From assembly GCA_009885905.1 (NCBI GenBank), contig VFJU01000504.1, positions 1 to 18,664 of the forward strand: 18,664 bases of DNA, written 5' to 3'. The position numbers and the translations under genes were made by a program. This document shows, in pieces, positions 6,800 to 14,767 of the stretch. Numbering within the stretch: position 1 is the first letter of the stretch; every line of letters begins with the position of its first letter. The notes under the pieces are model-generated. The model was not told where the DNA came from and made no database searches. It worked only from the letters and a program-made list of their open reading frames with translations. This DNA comes from Verrucomicrobiota bacterium (lineage in GTDB: Bacteria; Verrucomicrobiota; Verrucomicrobiia; Verrucomicrobiales; Akkermansiaceae).

Positions 6800-7786
6800 T
6801 TAGGGTTTGGTGGGAGGATTGATCTGCTTGAAGAGGCGGAAGAGATCGCTGTTTGAGGTGAAGATGGTAGTGGTATCTTTGCCGAGTGTCTTTTTATAGG
6901 TGTCTAAAGTCTTGACGAACTGATAGAAGTCAGCGGCGGATGAGTTAGAATTGTACGCTAGCGCATAAATTCCTGTGGCTTGTGCGTCCGCCTTGCCCTT
7001 GATTTCTTGTTCCTTGCGATAGGCTTCCGATTGAATCGATAGAAGGTCACGTTCTTTACGACCGATAATTTTGGCAGCTTCTCCAGCACCTTCCGAGCGG
7101 AATCGGTCGGCAATCTGCTGGCGCTCCGATGCCATTCTCGCATAGATTTTATCAATCACCCCTGGCTTGTAGTTGATGCGCTTGAACTGAACATCTAGCA
7201 GCTCAATTCCCCATGATCTAACTTTGGGCTGAGCAGCTTTTAGAATCTGCTGATCGAGAGAATTCCTACCAAACTGAATCGGAGGTAGCATGCCGAGATT
7301 GGAATTAGCGGCGGTGAGTGTTTCATCGCGAGATGGTTTGCGGTTTTTTTCGCTGCGAATGACTTCGATGAGATCATGTGAGGCGATCACGTTTCGCGTC
7401 TCACTGCCGATGATATCGTCCAGGCGCGAGAGTGCACTGCGCTCGTCTCGAAGCTTCTCGAAATAGGTCTTTGGGTCTGAGATTCTCCAACGGGCGAAGT
7501 TATCGACGCTGATGTAGAGTTTGTCGCGGGTAGGCATTTCGGTGGCTGGACCATCCCATTCCAAGATACGCTTTTCGATGCGATTGACTTGCTGAATGAA
7601 GGGTTTTTTAAAATGCAGACCGGCTTCATTGACCGCGGGATCCGAGTTGATTGGATTGCCCACAGGTTTGCCGAACTCGGTGATGAAGACCTGCTCGGTT
7701 TGATCGACGGTGTATGCGCTGCTAGAAAAAATAAGGATGCCAACAAATAGAACGAATAAGCTGAGGATAATGGAAGTGACTTTCAT
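6800..7786 (-). CDS. hflC: SPFH-domain membrane protein HflC
   Basis: HflC pairs with HflK to form a large membrane cage that surrounds the FtsH protease and modulates its action on membrane substrates. One N-terminal membrane span (residues about 4-25) precedes the SPFH/band-7 domain. That domain opens with VDQTEQVFITEFGKPVG and includes GLHFKKPFIQQVNRIEKRIL. Conserved landmarks are the helix RMASERQQIADRFRSEGAGE and the C-terminal AYNSNSSAADFYQFVKTLDT. Its 328 residues are close to the E. coli protein (334). The gene follows hflK by 23 bases on the same strand, so they form an operon. No SD is visible in the AT-rich spacer. ftsH is not in this window. Confidence 0.95.
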   Translation of the reverse strand: MKVTSIILSLFVLFVGILIFSSSAYTVDQTEQVFITEFGKPVGNPINSDPAVNEAGLHFKKPFIQQVNRIEKRILEWDGPATEMPTRDKLYISVDNFARWRISDPKTYFEKLRDERSALSRLDDIIGSETRNVIASHDLIEVIRSEKNRKPSRDETLTAANSNLGMLPPIQFGRNSLDQQILKAAQPKVRSWGIELLDVQFKRINYKPGVIDKIYARMASERQQIADRFRSEGAGEAAKIIGRKERDLLSIQSEAYRKEQEIKGKADAQATGIYALAYNSNSSAADFYQFVKTLDTYKKTLGKDTTTIFTSNSDLFRLFKQINPPTKP

Positions 7787-7809
7787 AATAAGTAAATTGG
7801 ACCGTTGTT

Positions 7810-8778
7810 TTATTTCAAGTTCATGAGCGGGAGGAACTGCTTGGCGTCCTCGTCGATAATGATTTTAGAACCAAGATTGGGTAGGACTTCGTTCATAGTT
7901 TCTAGATAGAGGCGTTGCTTGGTGATCGCGGGGGCCTTGTCGTATTGGATGAGAAGCTCCTTGAAACGAGCAACATCGCCCTCGGCTTCGTTGATTCTTT
8001 GGACGGCGAATCCTTCAGCGCCAGAGATGCGTTGGTCAGCGAGGCCCTTTGCTTTGGGGATGACACGATTGTATTCACCGTTGGCCTCGTTGATCATTTG
8101 CTCACGTTCCTGTTGAGCACGATTCACCTCGTCAAAGGAACGTTGCACAGGAGCCGGCGGGTGGACGTTCTTGAGTTGAATTTGTTCGGCGTTGATGCCC
8201 ATATTGAGATTTGCTAACAAAGACTTCAGGCGGATGAGAGCTTCGGTTTCAATCTCGGTTCTACCGATTGTTAGAACTTCATCGACGGTACGGTCACCGA
8301 TGACTTCGCACATCACCGCCTCCGTGAGATCTCGGAGCGTGCCCCCTGGGTCGCGAACTTGGAATAGGTAGTCTTGTGGCGATGAAATGCTGTATTGAAG
8401 GATCCACTCGACCTGCGCGGCATTTAGGTCACCTGTAACCATGTCCCTTTCCAGTTCTGGGCTTTCACTGGCCTGGTCAGGATTTGTCGCGCCATCACTG
8501 ATGAATCCGAATTCTAGCTTCAATTGGCGGCGAACCGGAACGATGCTTGCTGTGTCGATGCCGTATGGCAGCTTAAAATGGAGACCGGGTTTGGCAACCT
8601 CCTTAAATTTTCCGAAGCGCTGGACGACTGCTTCCGACTCAGGACTTACGGTGTAATAACCAGAAAAAATTCCGATCAGCAAGAAGACTGCGAGCGGAAC
8701 GAGGATCCACCACTTGGGCGAAAAGTTTAAATTGAGTCGGTTGAAAGTGACGACGTTGTCAATCGGTGGTGGTTTCAT
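7810..8778 (-). CDS. hflK: SPFH-domain membrane protein HflK
   Basis: First gene of the hflK-hflC operon. The protein has a short N-terminal segment, one membrane span (residues about 22-44, WWILVPLAVFLLIGIF) and then the SPFH domain. The domain begins YYTVSPESEAVVQRFGKF, contains PGLHFKLPYGID and the HflK-specific VEWILQYSISSPQDYLF, and has a helical part with NRAQQEREQMINEANGEYN. At 322 residues it is about 100 shorter than E. coli HflK (419), mostly because the Gly/Gln-rich N-terminal segment is missing. HflK/HflC are told apart by order and by these motifs. The start ATG at 8778 has no SD. The upstream region holds a 20-bp near-palindrome. Confidence 0.94.
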   Translation of the reverse strand: MKPPPIDNVVTFNRLNLNFSPKWWILVPLAVFLLIGIFSGYYTVSPESEAVVQRFGKFKEVAKPGLHFKLPYGIDTASIVPVRRQLKLEFGFISDGATNPDQASESPELERDMVTGDLNAAQVEWILQYSISSPQDYLFQVRDPGGTLRDLTEAVMCEVIGDRTVDEVLTIGRTEIETEALIRLKSLLANLNMGINAEQIQLKNVHPPAPVQRSFDEVNRAQQEREQMINEANGEYNRVIPKAKGLADQRISGAEGFAVQRINEAEGDVARFKELLIQYDKAPAITKQRLYLETMNEVLPNLGSKIIIDEDAKQFLPLMNLK

Positions 8779-8833
8779 ATTTGGATAATAAATGTGCTGA
8801 GAATCGCTGGTGTGGTAGTTTTTAAATTAAGAT

Positions 8834-8853
8834 ATTTCATGCTAGTGTGAAAT
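8834..8853. repeat. 20-bp near-palindrome upstream of hflK
   Basis: The 20 bases centred on CTAG start ATTTCATGCT and end AGTGTGAAAT. Eight of ten symmetrical pairs are complementary and the other two are T-G/G-T. It lies 56-75 bases upstream of the hflK ATG, where an operator or a promoter-proximal hairpin would sit. No known regulator is assigned. Confidence 0.4.
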
Positions 8854-8955
8854 TTAGCCCAGTGGAAGTGGGAAAATTTCTGTCTTTGATTTCGATACGA
8901 GAGGGTCCATTGGTTCGGCCGCACCCAGCGACCTAAATGCCGATATCGATGAGCG

Positions 8956-8976
8956 TCATGAATCTACTATTCATGA
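8956..8976. repeat. Perfect 8-bp inverted repeat in the divergent intergenic region
   Basis: TCATGAAT (8956-8963) and ATTCATGA (8969-8976) are exact reverse complements around the 5-base spacer CTACT. It sits 10 bases upstream of a possible -35 for the zinc-ribbon/TPM-like gene. Its symmetry and position fit a dimeric repressor or activator site. Confidence 0.45.
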
Positions 8977-8985
8977 TAATTCGTT

Positions 8986-9014
8986 TTGACTGATAATTTG
9001 TTTATCTTTAAAAA
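8986..9014 (+). promoter_or_regulatory. Possible sigma-70 promoter for the TPM-like/membrane pair
   Basis: TTGACT at 8986-8991 is a 5/6 match to the -35 consensus. A 17-base spacer leads to TAAAAA at 9009-9014, a 4/6 match to -10. Transcription would then begin within a few bases of the start codon, giving a nearly leaderless message. The -10 is weak, so this is tentative. Confidence 0.3.
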
Positions 9015-9026
9015 AATCTTGTGAAC

Positions 9027-9686
9027 ATGAAGTGTCCGCGCTGTGTCCAGCGAATTCATCGAGCTGCGGCGTCCTGTCCGCATTGTGGATTCACGCTTGC
9101 GGATGCCGAAGCCCGCTTTGGCGCCACGGAAATACATATTCTCTCCCTGACGGATAACGCCGGTATTCTTCCCCGAGGCGATCGTGGGCGAGTGGAGTGC
9201 GCGATGAGAAAAATCACCCTTCGGTTTCCACAAATTTTCTTATCAATCTATACGTGTACTTTGGGCGAGATTGCAGACGTTCGGCAGTTTGGTTTTTGGT
9301 TACTTAATCGATCCGTGTTAGATGATGTGGCTGCTGACAAGTCCAATGATGCTGGAATTTTCTTAATTCTTGATCCAGAGTCTAAGGCGGCCGGCATGGT
9401 TTTCGGTTATTTGTTGGATCCATTTTTGGATGAAGTCGACACCTTTGAATGTTTGTCCCGAGCTCACGCACATTGGTTAGAGGGGAATTACGCTGATGGA
9501 ATTTTAAGATGTCTGACTCACCTTGACCTCGTACTTCAAAAAAAGAGTCAGCAAGCAAAGCGTAAGCCTAAATTTTTTGAGCAAAAAGTCTCGGGGCCTG
9601 CTCGGTTAGATGGATCTAGGAATGCCAGCAATGCTGCAATTTCTGGCGGTGTCATTGCGGAAGTAAAGCAGGAGGTGGACTCATGA
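9027..9686 (+). CDS. Zinc-ribbon protein with TPM-like domain
   Basis: A cytosolic-looking protein of 219 residues with no signal peptide. The N-terminus is a four-Cys zinc ribbon (CPRC at 3-6, CPHC at 17-20). The next ~130 residues resemble the TPM domain (TPM_phosphatase family): the opening LTDNAGILPRGDRGRVECAM matches the family's 'tDxAg.l' start, and the end LSRAHAHWLEGNYADGILRC matches its closing helix. TPM domains are usually extracytoplasmic, so a cytosolic version fused to a zinc ribbon is not the usual form. The tail is basic, Ser/Ala-rich and probably disordered. The start may instead be GTG at 9021. The stop overlaps the next gene's ATG (ATGA), so the two are translationally coupled. 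The TPM assignment is from motif pattern only. Confidence 0.72.
   Translation: MKCPRCVQRIHRAAASCPHCGFTLADAEARFGATEIHILSLTDNAGILPRGDRGRVECAMRKITLRFPQIFLSIYTCTLGEIADVRQFGFWLLNRSVLDDVAADKSNDAGIFLILDPESKAAGMVFGYLLDPFLDEVDTFECLSRAHAHWLEGNYADGILRCLTHLDLVLQKKSQQAKRKPKFFEQKVSGPARLDGSRNASNAAISGGVIAEVKQEVDS
9670..9675 (+). promoter_or_regulatory. Consensus SD for the gene at 9683
   Basis: AGGAGG lies 7 bases before the ATG at 9683 and inside the end of the upstream gene. Such a perfect site is rare in this window. With the ATGA overlap it suggests efficient reinitiation and a controlled ratio of the two products. Confidence 0.75.
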
Positions 9687-10612
9687 AATGGTTCTGGCTT
9701 GCCTTGGCTGCAGGCATCCATTCAAGTGCGATCGCACAAGTCGAAGCCACGGATACCCCTGTCGAGACAGCACAAGTGGAATTAGCATTGACTGAAAAAA
9801 TTGTCGAAGAACCATCAAAATTCATCAAAGTTTCTGAAGAGTTTTTGCCGGCATATTTGGCGGAACGTCCCAGTCAATTTCTGATTGATCCACAAAATCT
9901 TCTCGGCTCGTCTACCTTCCAGGAACGACTAGAATTTCTCAACTATCACGCTGGCGATTCATCGATAGATCTTTTTGTTTACGTGATCGGCGGCGATCAG
10001 CAAATTCCTAGCGAGATCGATCAACAAGACAGGCTTTCACGTTTTTTTTCTACAGGCCGTCCGGCGGTGGTCGTGGATTACTATCTTGGTGCACCGCAGC
10101 GCTCGGTCTTCTCTCTCAGTCCGTCAATCACCGAAGCGATCTCGGTCGCCGAGCGAAACCGTGCACTGGAAAGCTCGATCATGCAGGCGCTTGCGAAGAC
10201 GAAGCCATCTGAGCAGCTCGAAAGTTTCCTCGCTCAGATGTCTATTCGTATCTACTGGATGGAGCGTATGTTGGCGGGTGAAGCGGCTGCCAGAGATGTT
10301 CGTCCTGTCTTAACTGTAGAAAATCGTTTGAGTGCTGCCAAGTTGGCAAAATCTGAAAAGTTACGTCGGCTGCAATCTCTTGCAATTCAGTTTTCACCTT
10401 TTGTGGCTTTGTTAGTTTTCATCTCGCTGATTGCTTTTATATTTCTCCGCAGGATAAAAATCCGCGCTCGATATCATTTCCCGTTATTCGATGTCGAACC
10501 CCGTCTGGGCGGTGCCAATGGCGCTGGCGTGGGCGCCGTGATTTCCTTTGCCAATGCGACTATTTCTCCTGCATCTCAGCGTGATCAAGTGCCAGATTCT
10601 TTGCATCGGTGA
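9683..10612 (+). CDS. Exported single-span membrane protein, partner of TPM-like gene
   Basis: A 309-residue protein with an N-terminal signal peptide (MKWFWLALAAGIHSSAIAQ, likely cut near residue 18-19). A periplasmic domain covers residues about 20-230, and one membrane span lies at about 236-255 (SPFVALLVFISLIAFIFLRR). A cytosolic tail of about 50 residues contains the glycine-rich FDVEPRLGGANGAGVGAVIS. The periplasmic part has an alpha/beta pattern (SSIDLFVYVIGGDQQIP, RPAVVVDYYLGAPQRSVF) that loosely resembles a TPM-like or von Willebrand-like strand order, but I cannot assign a family. It overlaps the zinc-ribbon gene by 4 bases, so a complex joining cytosolic and periplasmic parts is a reasonable inference. 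The function is unknown. Confidence 0.8.
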   Translation: MKWFWLALAAGIHSSAIAQVEATDTPVETAQVELALTEKIVEEPSKFIKVSEEFLPAYLAERPSQFLIDPQNLLGSSTFQERLEFLNYHAGDSSIDLFVYVIGGDQQIPSEIDQQDRLSRFFSTGRPAVVVDYYLGAPQRSVFSLSPSITEAISVAERNRALESSIMQALAKTKPSEQLESFLAQMSIRIYWMERMLAGEAAARDVRPVLTVENRLSAAKLAKSEKLRRLQSLAIQFSPFVALLVFISLIAFIFLRRIKIRARYHFPLFDVEPRLGGANGAGVGAVISFANATISPASQRDQVPDSLHR

Positions 10613-10664
10613 CAATGACGAGTTGGTTACTTGTAAAGTGACTCATGATGGATAAATATAAGTC

Positions 10665-11264
10665 ATGGTAGATTGGGAATTGCGTTATCAATCGGGAGAC
10701 ACCCCATGGGAAAAGGGATCGGCCTCGCCAGCATTGATTGAATTGTTAGAAAAATTTCGAGACTGGGGATTGGGACCGGTGCTAGTGCCCGGGTGTGGTC
10801 TGGGTCACGATGTGCGGGTGCTGGCAAGTATGGGAATCTCGGTAGTGGGTGTGGATTTAGCTCCCTCCGCATTGGATCGGGCACGCGAATTTCAGCATGT
10901 GGGAGCAGAATCTTACGAACTTGGAAATTTCTTTGATCCGAAATGGCAGGTGGATCGACAGTTTTCGGCGATTTGGGAGCATACCTGTTTTTGTGCGATC
11001 GATCCAAGTGATCGTGCGCGCTATGTGGCAGCGGCGGCGGGTTGTCTGGTGGACGGGGGGGTGCTGGCAGGTGTGTTTTTTCTGACGCCGTTTGATCCGG
11101 GGGAGGATGCGACTGGTCCGCCGTTTGGCGTGTCGTTGGAGGACTTGGATAAGTGGTTTTCTCCATGGTTTGAGCGGTTGGATGGGTGGGTTCCTGCTGC
11201 AGCTTATCCGGGAAGAGAAGGGCGGGAGTGGGTGGGACTCTTTCGTAAACTCGTAAAGGCGTGA
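10665..11264 (+). CDS. TPMT-family SAM-dependent methyltransferase
   Basis: A 199-residue class I methyltransferase of the thiopurine S-methyltransferase family, whose bacterial members methylate thiols, selenols, halides or metalloids. The family opening is WELRYQSGDTPWEKG (4-18). SAM-binding motif I is VLVPGCGLGHDVRVLA (39-54), followed by VVGVDLAPSALDRA (60-73). The characteristic WEHTCFCAI lies at 104-112, and GPPFGVSLEDL comes near the C-terminus. The length is normal for the short bacterial branch. The start ATG at 10665 directly precedes the conserved motif and has no SD. It sits 52 bases after the membrane-protein gene and 49 before the protease gene, on the same strand, so it may share transcription with either. 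The substrate is unknown. Confidence 0.9.
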   Translation: MVDWELRYQSGDTPWEKGSASPALIELLEKFRDWGLGPVLVPGCGLGHDVRVLASMGISVVGVDLAPSALDRAREFQHVGAESYELGNFFDPKWQVDRQFSAIWEHTCFCAIDPSDRARYVAAAAGCLVDGGVLAGVFFLTPFDPGEDATGPPFGVSLEDLDKWFSPWFERLDGWVPAAAYPGREGREWVGLFRKLVKA

Positions 11265-11313
11265 GTTGCGTGAGCATCGGTGTGTTGCTAGGATTTCAAA
11301 TGTTGAACTTATA

Positions 11314-12300
11314 ATGACGACGATGTTAACGAGGATTTTTCCAATGATCGCACTGCTGCTTTGCGGTTCCATGCGTCTCAATGCCCGCGAGGCTGTGAAT
11401 GACCTTACGGCACCCGAGAGTCGGAAAGATTTGGAGACGATTCAAAAATCGGTGGAGCGCGTCTTACCACAAGCACGAGCGGCAACCGTGTGCATTGAAA
11501 TTGACGAAGGTTCTGGGACTGGGGTGATTGTTTCTGAAGATGGATTAGTTCTAACCGCTGCTCATGTGGCCACTAGGGTAAATAAAAAAGCAACCGTGAT
11601 TCTTGAAGACGGGACCCGATTGAAAGCGAAGACGCTGGGACTCGTTGCGGACAAAGATGCTGCAATGGTGCAAATTTTAGACAAGGGAACCTATCCCTTT
11701 GTTGAAATAGATCGAGCAGAGTCGACACGCTTGGGTGATTGGGTTTTTTCGTTAGGTCATGCAGGTGGCTTTGACAAAGAACGTGGTTCGGTAGTCCGGT
11801 TAGGACGTCTGGTGCGCATCGCGGGCGCGACCTTTCAATCAGACTGTATGTTAATCGGTGGTGATTCAGGCGGGCCTTTGTTTGACTTGTCTGGAAAGCT
11901 GGTGGGAATTCACTCGCGGGTTGGGCAGCAGGCCCAAGTTAACATGCATGTTCCTTTGGCTGAGTTTATTGCAAACTGGGACGGATTGATTAACGGCGAA
12001 TTCATCGGTGAGGGGCCCTATGCGGAGAAACCGGAAAAAGGAAATGGCTACTTAGGACTTGCTACCAATTCGATTAGCGATGGCGGATTGATCGTTACCA
12101 AGGTGGGACTAAAAAGTCCTGCTGAATTAGCAGGAATCAAGGACGGAGATATCCTCTTGAAGCTCAATGAGGTTCACTTAGAAAAACGCGAGCAAATGCA
12201 AGAAATACTTAAAAATCTCTCCGCGGGCGATGAAGTTACCTTCGAGATCAAGCGTGCGGGAAAATTAAAAACTATCACATTCAATCTTGGTGAACGCTAA
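11314..12300 (+). CDS. HtrA/DegP-type periplasmic serine protease with one PDZ domain
   Basis: A trypsin-fold S1C protease of 328 residues with one C-terminal PDZ domain, the DegS-like layout. Starting at ATG 11314, the signal peptide is MLTRIFPMIALLLCGSMRLNA. The catalytic triad is intact: His84 in LTAAHVA, Asp115 in DKDAAMVQI, and Ser185 in GGDSGGPLFD. The PDZ domain spans about 238-325 (GYLGLATNSISDGGLIVTKV, then PAELAGIKDGDILLKLN). It probably acts in envelope protein quality control, close in theme to the HflKC genes. No SD is seen. Starts at 11323 or 11344 are also possible, and an upstream TTG at 11266 would spoil the signal peptide. Its 3' end overlaps the next gene by 11 bases. The homology is clear; the exact orthologue (DegP, DegQ, DegS) is not. 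Confidence 0.9.
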   Translation: MTTMLTRIFPMIALLLCGSMRLNAREAVNDLTAPESRKDLETIQKSVERVLPQARAATVCIEIDEGSGTGVIVSEDGLVLTAAHVATRVNKKATVILEDGTRLKAKTLGLVADKDAAMVQILDKGTYPFVEIDRAESTRLGDWVFSLGHAGGFDKERGSVVRLGRLVRIAGATFQSDCMLIGGDSGGPLFDLSGKLVGIHSRVGQQAQVNMHVPLAEFIANWDGLINGEFIGEGPYAEKPEKGNGYLGLATNSISDGGLIVTKVGLKSPAELAGIKDGDILLKLNEVHLEKREQMQEILKNLSAGDEVTFEIKRAGKLKTITFNLGER

Positions 12301-13291
12301 CTGGATTTCACTTTCTATCATCTACGGCTTGGCGCTTCCTGCGCTCGGTCAGCAAAGTTTGGATTCTGCTTATCGGACGACTGGAACGGCTGTGTTGGCG
12401 GCGTTCGAACCACAACGCAAGGTCCTCCAAAGCTCGAGCGCTGTATTGTTAGATGGCCGCAAAGAAATTGGCTATGGAGTGGTTATTTCCTCAGAGGGAT
12501 TGATTCTTGCGAAAGCGAGTGAAGTGGATTTGGTGGTTGGCTTATCGGCGACGGTTGACCAGACAACTTACCGTGATGTGAAAGTTTTAGCGGAGGATCC
12601 GCTGTGGGACGTCGTACTTCTCAAAATCGAAGCGAGTGGATTAGTTCCGGTGGTTTTTGCAAGCACGAGCGACTTGGCACAAGGCACGTGGGTGGTCGCG
12701 AACGGAGCAACCACGCGGACAACGCGGCGAGCTTTAGCAGGTATCATAAGCGCAAAATCACGAGAGATTCCAGCATCTGGAGGAGCAGCTCTCGGAGTAA
12801 CGCTAAAACCGAACTCGAAAATTCTTGAAGTGTTAGAGGCGCATGAAAAGAGCGGGGCAAGTGATGCTGGATTAAAAAACGGCGATGTGATTTTATCGAT
12901 CGACGGCAAGGCGGTGAGAAAAATTGAAGAACTAGGAGAGTTACTCAGAGATCGTAAGGCTGGCTCTACGATTCAAATGATCATTCGTCGAGAGGGCAAA
13001 GAAATTTCATTAGATGTGAGGCTGTCTGCGTATGGCGAGTTATTCACCGATCAAATGAATCGCAACGATCAGATGAGTGGAGAGTATTCACCCAGGCGCA
13101 GTGGGTTTCCGCGTGTGATTCAGCATGACATTCTTGGCAGCCGTCATGTGCAAGGCGGCCCTTTGCTGGATTTGGATGGACGGTGTGTCGGGATGAACAT
13201 CGCTCGGGCAAACCGGGCGGAAAGTTTTGCGATCCCAGTGGAGGAATTAAAGCAGTTAGCCGAAACCTTGGTGAAGCAACCCCAAAATTGA
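12290..13291 (+). CDS. HtrA-like pseudoprotease with PDZ inside the trypsin fold
   Basis: A secreted protein of 333 residues, second in an overlapping pair with the active HtrA-type gene. A short signal peptide (ISLSIIYGLALPALGQQ) is followed by the first half of a trypsin fold (about 35-160) and then a PDZ domain (about 168-245, with AGLKNGDVILSIDGKAV). The last strands of the trypsin fold follow (FPRVIQHDILG, then QGGPLLDLDGRCVGMNIARA and ESFAIPVEEL). The triad is broken: the His site reads LAKASEV (Ser77), Asp107 in DPLWDVVLLKI remains, and the nucleophile position is Gln288 in place of Ser. It is therefore probably a non-proteolytic substrate binder or regulator. The start is GTG at 12290, although a TTG at 12287 is adjacent. 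It ends exactly where the convergent photolyase gene ends. Confidence 0.85.
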   Translation: MNANWISLSIIYGLALPALGQQSLDSAYRTTGTAVLAAFEPQRKVLQSSSAVLLDGRKEIGYGVVISSEGLILAKASEVDLVVGLSATVDQTTYRDVKVLAEDPLWDVVLLKIEASGLVPVVFASTSDLAQGTWVVANGATTRTTRRALAGIISAKSREIPASGGAALGVTLKPNSKILEVLEAHEKSGASDAGLKNGDVILSIDGKAVRKIEELGELLRDRKAGSTIQMIIRREGKEISLDVRLSAYGELFTDQMNRNDQMSGEYSPRRSGFPRVIQHDILGSRHVQGGPLLDLDGRCVGMNIARANRAESFAIPVEELKQLAETLVKQPQN

Positions 13292-14710
13292 TCAGCGACT
13301 TGCTGCGCGGTGATGCTTGAAAATCGCTAAGGTACGTTCGCGTTCGGTCTTGTGATCGACGCAAGGCAATGGATAACCTGCCGCAATCGGTCGACCATCC
13401 TTCGGAGGCTCTAGAAAGCGCGATGGGTGGGTGTTCGCGAGTTCGGGAATCCATCTTTTGATATAGATTCCATGGGAATCGAATCGCGCTGACTGCGACC
13501 ACGGGTTTTGAATACGGAAATAAGGGGCTGCGTCGGCGCCGGTTCCTGCCGACCATTGCCAACCACCGTTGTTAGATGCGATTTCTCCATCTAAAAGATT
13601 TTGCATAAACCATGATTCACCGAGTTTCCAGTCAATGTGGAGATCTTTTGTTAGAAACATTGCCGTGATCATCCGGACCCGATTGTGCATGAATCCGGTT
13701 GCTTTGAGTTCGCGCATTCCAGCATCGACGATGGGAAACCCCGTGCGTCCTTCTTTCCATAATTCTAACATTTCACCTGGTTCGTCCCAAGGTAGCCCTC
13801 GCCAATCTGCGTTAAATTCCTCATCAAGCACATTCGGATAGTGATGAAGAATCGCGAAGTAGAACTCACGCCATGCGAGTTCCTTGATAAAGATATCGAT
13901 ACCAGATTGTTCGGCTGGGCGGGCATTTGCACGGACTTTCATCACTTCCGCATAGACCGTGCGGATCGAAATCAGCCCGTGGCGAAGGTCTTGGGAAATT
14001 CGTGCCGTGCCATTTTCCGCTGGGAAATCTCTCTTGCTGCCGTAGTTCTGGATTTTTCCATTGAGGGCCGTTTTCAGTCGCTCGCGCGCGGCGCGTTCGC
14101 CTGTTTCAAGAAGCTGGGCTGGGGGAATTTTCCACCCCCAATGCTCAACCGTTGGAAGTGGTAGAGATTTGATCTCTGCGGGAGTTTCGAGGCGGTTTGG
14201 TTTGGTGACCGGCGACGGTTTCGTCTGAGCGAGCCAGTTTCGGCTGTAGGGAGTGTAGACTCGGTAGGGTAAGTCGCTCAGGGTGAGAATTTCATCTGGC
14301 GTGTGCAGCGAAACGTCGGCATGCGCGTGGCACTCAACCCCGAGCTCTCGACACATCGCTGTGACAGATTTTTCGACCGATTTACCAAAGGGATCTGGAT
14401 CGGAGTTAAAGTGAACGGCGACCGCCCGACTCTCTAATATGATCTTGCGAAGTTCGTCGATGACCTTGCCCTGACGGATAATGATCCGACCGCCAAGGGT
14501 CTCGAGATTTTTCGCAAGTGACTCAAGTGAGCCACACAAAAAATGTTGGCGATTTAAACCGGTCCAGGGATGGGACTCACGCCAAGTACTTAAAATATAA
14601 ACGGGAACAACTGGAATTGCTAGTTTCGCCGCGTGGCTCAGAGCCAAGTTGTCTGCGACTCGGAGATCGCGGCGAAACCAGTGGATTACCGAAATTTCGG
14701 AATTAGGCAT
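13292..14710 (-). CDS. phr: Class I deoxyribodipyrimidine photolyase
   Basis: A 472-residue DNA photolyase/cryptochrome homologue that would use light and FAD to split cyclobutane pyrimidine dimers. The N-terminal antenna domain begins VIHWFRRDLRVADNLALSHA. The FAD-binding helical domain has KELAWREFYFAILHHYP, then GRTGFPIVDAGMRELKATGF, MHNRVRMITAMFLTKDLHID, GEIASNNGGWQWSAGTGADA and FRIQNPWSQSARFD. Trp residues for electron transfer occur at the usual places (WREFYF and NNGGWQW contexts). The length equals E. coli PhrB (472). The motif set favours a CPD photolyase over a cryptochrome, though function cannot be read from sequence alone. It lies 57 bases downstream of the AP2-like gene on the same strand. 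Its stop codon abuts the stop of the opposite gene with no base between. Confidence 0.93.
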   Translation of the reverse strand: MPNSEISVIHWFRRDLRVADNLALSHAAKLAIPVVPVYILSTWRESHPWTGLNRQHFLCGSLESLAKNLETLGGRIIIRQGKVIDELRKIILESRAVAVHFNSDPDPFGKSVEKSVTAMCRELGVECHAHADVSLHTPDEILTLSDLPYRVYTPYSRNWLAQTKPSPVTKPNRLETPAEIKSLPLPTVEHWGWKIPPAQLLETGERAARERLKTALNGKIQNYGSKRDFPAENGTARISQDLRHGLISIRTVYAEVMKVRANARPAEQSGIDIFIKELAWREFYFAILHHYPNVLDEEFNADWRGLPWDEPGEMLELWKEGRTGFPIVDAGMRELKATGFMHNRVRMITAMFLTKDLHIDWKLGESWFMQNLLDGEIASNNGGWQWSAGTGADAAPYFRIQNPWSQSARFDSHGIYIKRWIPELANTHPSRFLEPPKDGRPIAAGYPLPCVDHKTERERTLAIFKHHRAASR

Positions 14711-14767
14711 GACCTAGAGTGCAGCGAAGTAAAACTTGCGCAACTTCCGAAAAATAAACACTCGGAT

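Noticed and set aside
10663..11277. Long proline-rich open frame antisense to the methyltransferase gene
   Set aside because: Low-complexity product mirroring codon bias of a well-supported TPMT-family gene on the plus strand; no start signal.
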